In this document: positions 60,155-64,000 of the stretch, piece by piece
Layout of the letters: each line of letters begins with the position of its first letter
How positions within the stretch are numbered: the stretch's first letter is position 1
Assembly (NCBI RefSeq): GCF_006439395.2
Contig: NZ_CP083950.1
Span: forward strand, 496,001 to 560,000
Reading direction: 5' to 3'
Length of the DNA stretch: 64,000 bases
DNA from: Mesorhizobium sp. B4-1-4
GTDB lineage: Bacteria > Pseudomonadota > Alphaproteobacteria > Rhizobiales > Rhizobiaceae
Translations under genes and position numbers: made by a program
The notes under the pieces: model-generated
The model's input: the letters and a program-made list of their open reading frames with translations, nothing else
The model's database searches: none
What the model was told of the DNA's origin: nothing

Positions 60155-61324
60155 TCAGGCTCCTCCACCGGCAGCGCCGGACACCTGCACTGGGTTACTT
60201 TCCCGGAACAGGCGATTGAGATCGGCGACGACCTGGCCGGCGGGGTGGCCTGAAGTCACGCCGGAATTGACGCGATCGGACGCCGCTTGCTGGAAAGCCA
60301 TATAGCCGTCATGGCGCGGTCGCACCCAAGCGCCCTCGAGCGTGGCACGCGTATCCCTGTAGAAATTGCCGGCCGCCGCATTGACGGCCTGGTCTTCCCA
60401 GGCAGCGGCATGGCCCGGCTGACCGCCAGCGGCAGCATAGGGACCGCGTTGGACGTCGCCGCTGGAGATCCAGTAGGCGAAATCGATCGCGGCCTCCTTC
60501 GCCTTTGAGAAGGCCGATACAGCGATCCCGGTGCCACCGAGCGCCGAGCCGACCGGACCAGCGTTCCCGATGACCGGGATGTCGGCAAAGGCCAGCCGAT
60601 TTGGGCGAAACCCGGCCATCGCATAGGAGACGTAACCATAGATGAGCGGCGCGCAGACGATCCGGGAGCCGGCCTCCGCCATGCGTTCGGAGACGGCAAT
60701 CGGATCCATCTCGAAGCAGGCAGGATCGAGCAGCGCGGCCATCTCGCGCATCCTCTCGAAGACTTCGCTGCCCGTCTCGACATCGATCAGGTCGCGCGAC
60801 GGATCGGTCGCGCAGGGATGCCCGAGATTACCGGCCAGCGTGTAGAAGGTCATCAGGCAATGCGGCGGCCGCAGCGGCAGCAGCACACGGCCTTGCCGGG
60901 TGAGATCGAGCACTTCGCTCCATGTCGCTGGCGGCGCATCGAGCGCATCCGGCCGCCAGGCCTGGACCTGCGTCGCCGCATCGATGGGAAAGGCCCATTG
61001 CCGGTCTTGCCAGGCGTAGCTTGGATAGGACTGGCCGACACTGCCTGCGGCAAGTACTGCGCGCTCGGCCTCGCGGCCCGCGATGTCGAGGGGTTCGAGA
61101 CAGCACTCCGCCGTGATCTGGCCGACATGCGGATGGTCGATGACAATCAGGTCGTAGGCGCGCGCCAGCTCCTCGACGGGGAAGGATTCGAAATCCTGCA
61201 GCGAGCGCTTGTCCCATTCGATCGCAACGCCGGTTCGCTCCCGCCACAGCGCCGAGCACGCGACCATCGGATCGTGGCCGCGCGGATGGCTCCAGGTCAT
61301 GCCCTTGAGCGAGGGTGCGCTCAC
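60155..61324 (-). CDS. Solute-binding-protein-like protein without signal peptide
   Basis: The 389 residues look like a family 1/8 extracellular solute-binding protein (FPIDAATQVQAWRPDAL, PIGNAG-type loops, ISSGDVQRGPYAAAGGQPGH near the end) but begin MSAPSLKGMTWSHPRG, which is already the first mature strand. No hydrophobic leader exists, and none can be found upstream because GTG 61324 overlaps the CoA-transferase stop by four bases. The product is therefore probably cytoplasmic. Its operon mates are a CoA-transferase and a MaoC protein, so a cytosolic binding or chaperone-like role is possible. It is not the transporter's ordinary receptor, which is the next gene. Confidence 0.8.
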   Translation of the reverse strand: MSAPSLKGMTWSHPRGHDPMVACSALWRERTGVAIEWDKRSLQDFESFPVEELARAYDLIVIDHPHVGQITAECCLEPLDIAGREAERAVLAAGSVGQSYPSYAWQDRQWAFPIDAATQVQAWRPDALDAPPATWSEVLDLTRQGRVLLPLRPPHCLMTFYTLAGNLGHPCATDPSRDLIDVETGSEVFERMREMAALLDPACFEMDPIAVSERMAEAGSRIVCAPLIYGYVSYAMAGFRPNRLAFADIPVIGNAGPVGSALGGTGIAVSAFSKAKEAAIDFAYWISSGDVQRGPYAAAGGQPGHAAAWEDQAVNAAAGNFYRDTRATLEGAWVRPRHDGYMAFQQAASDRVNSGVTSGHPAGQVVADLNRLFRESNPVQVSGAAGGGA

Positions 61325-62475
61325 AGGCCGAACTCCTCGCGGATTGCCACGCTATGCTCGCCGATGCGTGGCGCCGCGCGGTCGACCTTGGCCCTGATAC
61401 CGTCGACCCTGAGCGGCGAACGGGTGGTGAGGACGGAAACATCGTCCTCGCGCGTCACCGTCTGCAGCATGTCGAGAGATTGAAAACCCTCGCTCGCCAG
61501 CATTTCCGGCCAGGTCAGCACCTTGGCGCACCAGATGTCGGCCGGCTCCAGAATGGCAAGCCATTCGTCGATTGTTTTGGTGGCGATCCTCTGCGCGATG
61601 ATCGCCTTGATGTCGTCGCGGGCCGTAAACCAGGATGCCGGCTTGTCGCGATATGGCGCCAGTTCGTTCAGCGACAGCAGATCGGCCAATTTGGGGATCG
61701 GTGTCATGGCGATGGCGAGATAACCATCCTTGGCCGGATAGACGCCGTATGGCGCCGAGAGATAGGCGTGCGCGCTGCGGAAGCTCGAGCGCCTAGGCAA
61801 GCGGCGGCCGTCATTGAGATGCGTGGTCAGCACCTCGAACTGGAAGTCGACCAATGCCTCCAGAAGGCTGGTCTCGATATGGCTGCCCTGGCCGGTGATG
61901 CCGCGCCGCACCAGTGCGGCCAGGATGCCTTGCGCGCAGGCCGCGCCCGCCAGCATGTCGCCGATGGCGAGCCCGAACGGCACCGGCCCCTGGTCCTCGT
62001 CGCCGTTCAGCCACATGACGCCGGAGCGCGACTGCGCCAGCAGGTCCTGGCCGGGGCGTTTCACCCATGGGCCTTCCTCGCCATAGCCGCTGATCGAGGC
62101 ATAGACGAGCCGCGGGTTGATCTTGCGCACGGCCTCGTAGTCGAGGCCGAGGCGCTCGATGACCCCAGGCCGGAAATTCTGGATCAGCACATCCGCCTTG
62201 GCCAGCAATCCGCGCAACGCCTCGAGGTCAGCTTCGTTCTTCAGATCGATGGCGAGGCTTTCCTTGGCCCGGTTGATGGCATGGAAGATGGTGGAATCGC
62301 CGCCGATCTCGGTGTCGCTGAGATAGAGCCGGCGCGACAGGTCGCCGCCGTCAGGACGCTCGATCTTGATGACGCGGGCACCGAGATCGAGCAGCCTGAG
62401 CGAGCAGTAAGGCCCGGACAGGAACTGGCTCATATCGACGACGACGAGGCCGGCAAGCGGCAATTCGGCTGCCAT
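61321..62475 (-). CDS. CaiB/BaiF class III CoA-transferase
   Basis: Moves CoA between acids through an enzyme-bound anhydride. The 384 residues show the N-terminal block LAGLVVVDMSQFLSGPYCS, KIERPDGGDLSR, NRAKESLAIDLK, and the catalytic Asp in GDMLAGAACAQG. Members include formyl-, carnitine-, succinyl-citramalate and mesaconyl transferases. It is two bases after the MaoC gene, so the operon can activate an acid to its CoA ester and (de)hydrate it. The stop overlaps the next start as GTGA. Confidence 0.88.
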   Translation of the reverse strand: MAAELPLAGLVVVDMSQFLSGPYCSLRLLDLGARVIKIERPDGGDLSRRLYLSDTEIGGDSTIFHAINRAKESLAIDLKNEADLEALRGLLAKADVLIQNFRPGVIERLGLDYEAVRKINPRLVYASISGYGEEGPWVKRPGQDLLAQSRSGVMWLNGDEDQGPVPFGLAIGDMLAGAACAQGILAALVRRGITGQGSHIETSLLEALVDFQFEVLTTHLNDGRRLPRRSSFRSAHAYLSAPYGVYPAKDGYLAIAMTPIPKLADLLSLNELAPYRDKPASWFTARDDIKAIIAQRIATKTIDEWLAILEPADIWCAKVLTWPEMLASEGFQSLDMLQTVTREDDVSVLTTRSPLRVDGIRAKVDRAAPRIGEHSVAIREEFGL

Positions 62476-62477
62476 CT

Positions 62478-63029
62478 CTATCTCTCCGTCCTGCCGGCGA
62501 AATCGGCCGGGTTGCGGTACTTCACCGTTTGCAGATGCTCGCAGTAGAGAACGAGTTCGCCTTCGCCCTTGAACACTTCGTAGCTGGCGCGGATCAGCCC
62601 CATCTCCTTGTAGCGGGGCTTCTTGTCGAGATTGGAGCGGATCGAATAGATCGTGTCGCCGATGAAGACAGGCTTGATGAACCGCAGCTTGTCGTAGCCA
62701 TAGGAAAAAGCATTGACGCAGTTGGTTGCGACCAGCCCCAGCCCCGCCGAAAAGACGAAGGCGCCGGCGATCAGCCGCTTGCCGAATACGCCTTCGCTTT
62801 CGGCAAACATCTGGTCCTGCACATAGGGGTGGATGTCGAGAACCAGCGTATTGAAAAGATGGCTGTCGCCTTCCGCCATCGTGCGCCGCAACGAGCGGAT
62901 TTTCTGGCCGACCGGCCAGTCCTCATAGAACCAGTTTTCCGCGTTCCACACCGGCAAGGCGGCGTGCTCTTCAGGCATGTTTTTGGGGTATGTCGAAGCG
63001 ACGCCGACAGTGGGGGCGAAATCATTCAT
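62478..63029 (-). CDS. MaoC-family (hot-dog fold) dehydratase-like protein, first gene of the second operon
   Basis: Encodes 183 residues. The conserved C-terminal block [21 protein letters not shown] is nearly identical to the MaoC protein at 46287-46733. The N-terminal region is longer, and the hydratase motif is altered ([17 protein letters not shown]), so activity may differ. ATG 63029 begins MNDFAPTVG; a longer frame to 63080 is not supported. Followed by a CoA-transferase, it plausibly acts on an acyl-CoA such as a mesaconyl- or itaconyl-type ester. It is divergent from the lactonase gene. Confidence 0.83.
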   Translation of the reverse strand: MNDFAPTVGVASTYPKNMPEEHAALPVWNAENWFYEDWPVGQKIRSLRRTMAEGDSHLFNTLVLDIHPYVQDQMFAESEGVFGKRLIAGAFVFSAGLGLVATNCVNAFSYGYDKLRFIKPVFIGDTIYSIRSNLDKKPRYKEMGLIRASYEVFKGEGELVLYCEHLQTVKYRNPADFAGRTER

Positions 63030-63229
63030 GGTGATGGCTCCGGCGCTCTCGCAGGAGGCTTCGAGCAATCGTTTGAACACGCCTCAAAGCGTTCGAATGC
63101 ACGACATCTCCTCCCGGCAATCTTCTTTTGTAAATAGTATTTTCACATATGGGATTGCGTTGCAAGCGAGGACAGGCGAAATTTTGGGCGCTGGCGCGCT
63201 GAAGCGCCGGCGGGCAGGGGAGGAAAATC
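63030..63229. promoter_or_regulatory. Divergent promoter region between the MaoC operon and the lactonase gene
   Basis: The 200-base gap must contain both promoters. The part 63120-63160 is AT-rich (TTTTGTAAATAGTATTTTC). A loose inverted repeat with TTTGAAC and GTTCGAA arms lies near 63072-63098. No regulator gene is adjacent, so control may come from the IclR protein or from outside the window. Confidence 0.35.
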
Positions 63230-64000
63230 ATGAGCAACGCGCGGCTGGTCTTTGTCGGTAGCCTGAACCGCGAGGCGCCCTATTTTCAGGGCGCGCGGGG
63301 CGTCGGCCTCGGCGTTTACAGCTTCGACGAGCAAACGCTGGAAATCCGGAAACTGGCCGAGACCAACGACGTCGACAACCCGACATTCCTGTCGGTCACC
63401 CCGGACGGTTCGCGCATCTACGTCAATTCGGAAGTGTTCACCTGGCGCGAGGGAACTGTCTCCGCTTACGGCTTCGATCGCGCCTCGAATGCGCTGAACT
63501 ACCTCAACAAGCAGCCCTCCCTCGGCAGCATCACCGCCCACAACACCATCACCCGTGACGGCACGAAACTGCTTGTCGCGAATTACGGCATAGGCGAGGG
63601 CGGTCCGGACCGTGCCGTCGCTGTCTATGGTTTCGAAAGGGATGGCGCGCTGTCCGCGCCGCTCGCCAGCGTGTCGCACAAAGGCACCGGGCCGAATGCT
63701 GCACGGCAGGAGCGCTCGCACGCCCACAGCGTCACCGAAACTATTGGCGGGGGGACGGCGATCGTCGCCGACCTCGGCATCGACAGGCTGGTGTCCTATC
63801 GGATCGGGCCAGATGGAAGCCTGACGAAGTCAGCCGAATCCGCTTTGCCGCCGGGCGCCGGCCCGCGCCACATTGCCCTGCACCCAAACGGGCGCTTCGT
63901 CTTTGTCATGAACGAGCTGGATTCGACCGTGGTGTCGATGGCGTTGGACCAAGCCAGCGGCAGGCTTTCGGTGATCGACGCCAAGCCTGCAGTCCCGGCC
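63230..64000 (+). CDS. Lactonase family protein (seven-bladed beta-propeller, YbhE/3-carboxymuconate cyclase type), 3' end outside the window
   Basis: AGGGGAGGAAA precedes ATG 63230 and the frame is open for 257 codons to the end of the window. Repeated propeller blades are visible, with SVTPDGSRIYVNSE, TITRDGTKLLVAN and IALHPNGRFVFVMNE, each the (x)PDG(x)xxYV-type strand of the family. HAHSV near residue 164 and ARHI-type GPRHIALHP near 210 match the lactonase active-site region. It would hydrolyse a sugar or other lactone. Its divergent position beside the CoA-transferase operon links it to that pathway. Confidence 0.85.
   Translation, partial: MSNARLVFVGSLNREAPYFQGARGVGLGVYSFDEQTLEIRKLAETNDVDNPTFLSVTPDGSRIYVNSEVFTWREGTVSAYGFDRASNALNYLNKQPSLGSITAHNTITRDGTKLLVANYGIGEGGPDRAVAVYGFERDGALSAPLASVSHKGTGPNAARQERSHAHSVTETIGGGTAIVADLGIDRLVSYRIGPDGSLTKSAESALPPGAGPRHIALHPNGRFVFVMNELDSTVVSMALDQASGRLSVIDAKPAVPA

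Noticed and set aside
1..64000. tRNA, rRNA, insertion sequences, phage or integrase genes
   Set aside because: No cloverleaf with CCA-adjacent pattern, rRNA block, transposase or integrase motif was noticed when reading both strands; absence by eye is not proof.

Overview
The window looks like chromosome of a Rhizobiales bacterium, most like Mesorhizobium. This rests on the high-GC codon use, on rhizobial-style intergenic palindromes, on an ectoine cluster of the ehu/eut type, and on phosphonate genes whose catalytic residue numbers coincide with those I recall for the Sinorhizobium meliloti enzymes. No database was searched; family names come from reading motifs, lengths and context.

Layout. 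(1) 1-5607: end of a SAM methyltransferase, a type I secretion ABC exporter with its HlyD-type adaptor, and a convergent long coiled-coil protein. (2) 5608-9310: glmS without an adjacent glmU, a doubly truncated ABC ATPase at a repeat boundary, and a small secreted protein. (3) 9311-13951: a DHA2-type efflux pump, an unusual 2-hydroxyacid dehydrogenase, and a histidine-ammonia-lyase homologue that lacks the Ala-Ser-Gly triad forming the MIO cofactor. (4) 14096-29029: a complete ectoine/5-hydroxyectoine import and catabolism locus. One arm runs leftward (Lrp/AsnC regulator, doeC, doeD, a medium-chain dehydrogenase). The other runs rightward (MocR regulator enuR, ehuABCD, eutABC, doeA, doeB). 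(5) 29073-32691: a GntR regulator remnant, a DeoR-family regulator and a dimethylglycine-dehydrogenase-like flavoprotein. (6) 32688-46276: a 2-aminoethylphosphonate locus with a LysR regulator, Na/Pi transporter, phnW, phnA, phnY, a PbfA-like lyase, a 2-hydroxyacid dehydrogenase and an AEP ABC importer. (7) 46287-64000: two leftward sugar-type ABC operons around an IclR regulator and a lactonase-type amidohydrolase. Each operon carries a MaoC-fold gene.

How it works together. Ectoines would enter by EhuABCD, be processed by EutABC and opened by DoeA. DoeB then deacetylates, DoeD transaminates and DoeC oxidises, giving aspartate. AEP would enter by the importer; PhnW, PhnY and PhnA convert it through phosphonoacetaldehyde and phosphonoacetate to acetate plus phosphate. 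PbfA would feed hydroxylated AEP into the same route, and the Na/Pi transporter could vent surplus phosphate.

The least explained part is 46287-64000. The first operon (SBP, two permeases, ATPase, mandelate-racemase-type dehydratase, RhaM-type mutarotase, Gfo/Idh dehydrogenase, MaoC), with the neighbouring lactonase, looks like oxidative breakdown of a sugar or sugar acid. The second couples MaoC, a class III CoA-transferase and a solute-binding-like protein without a signal peptide to a sugar ABC importer whose tandem ATPase is split in two. I regard this as the best candidate for an undescribed pathway.
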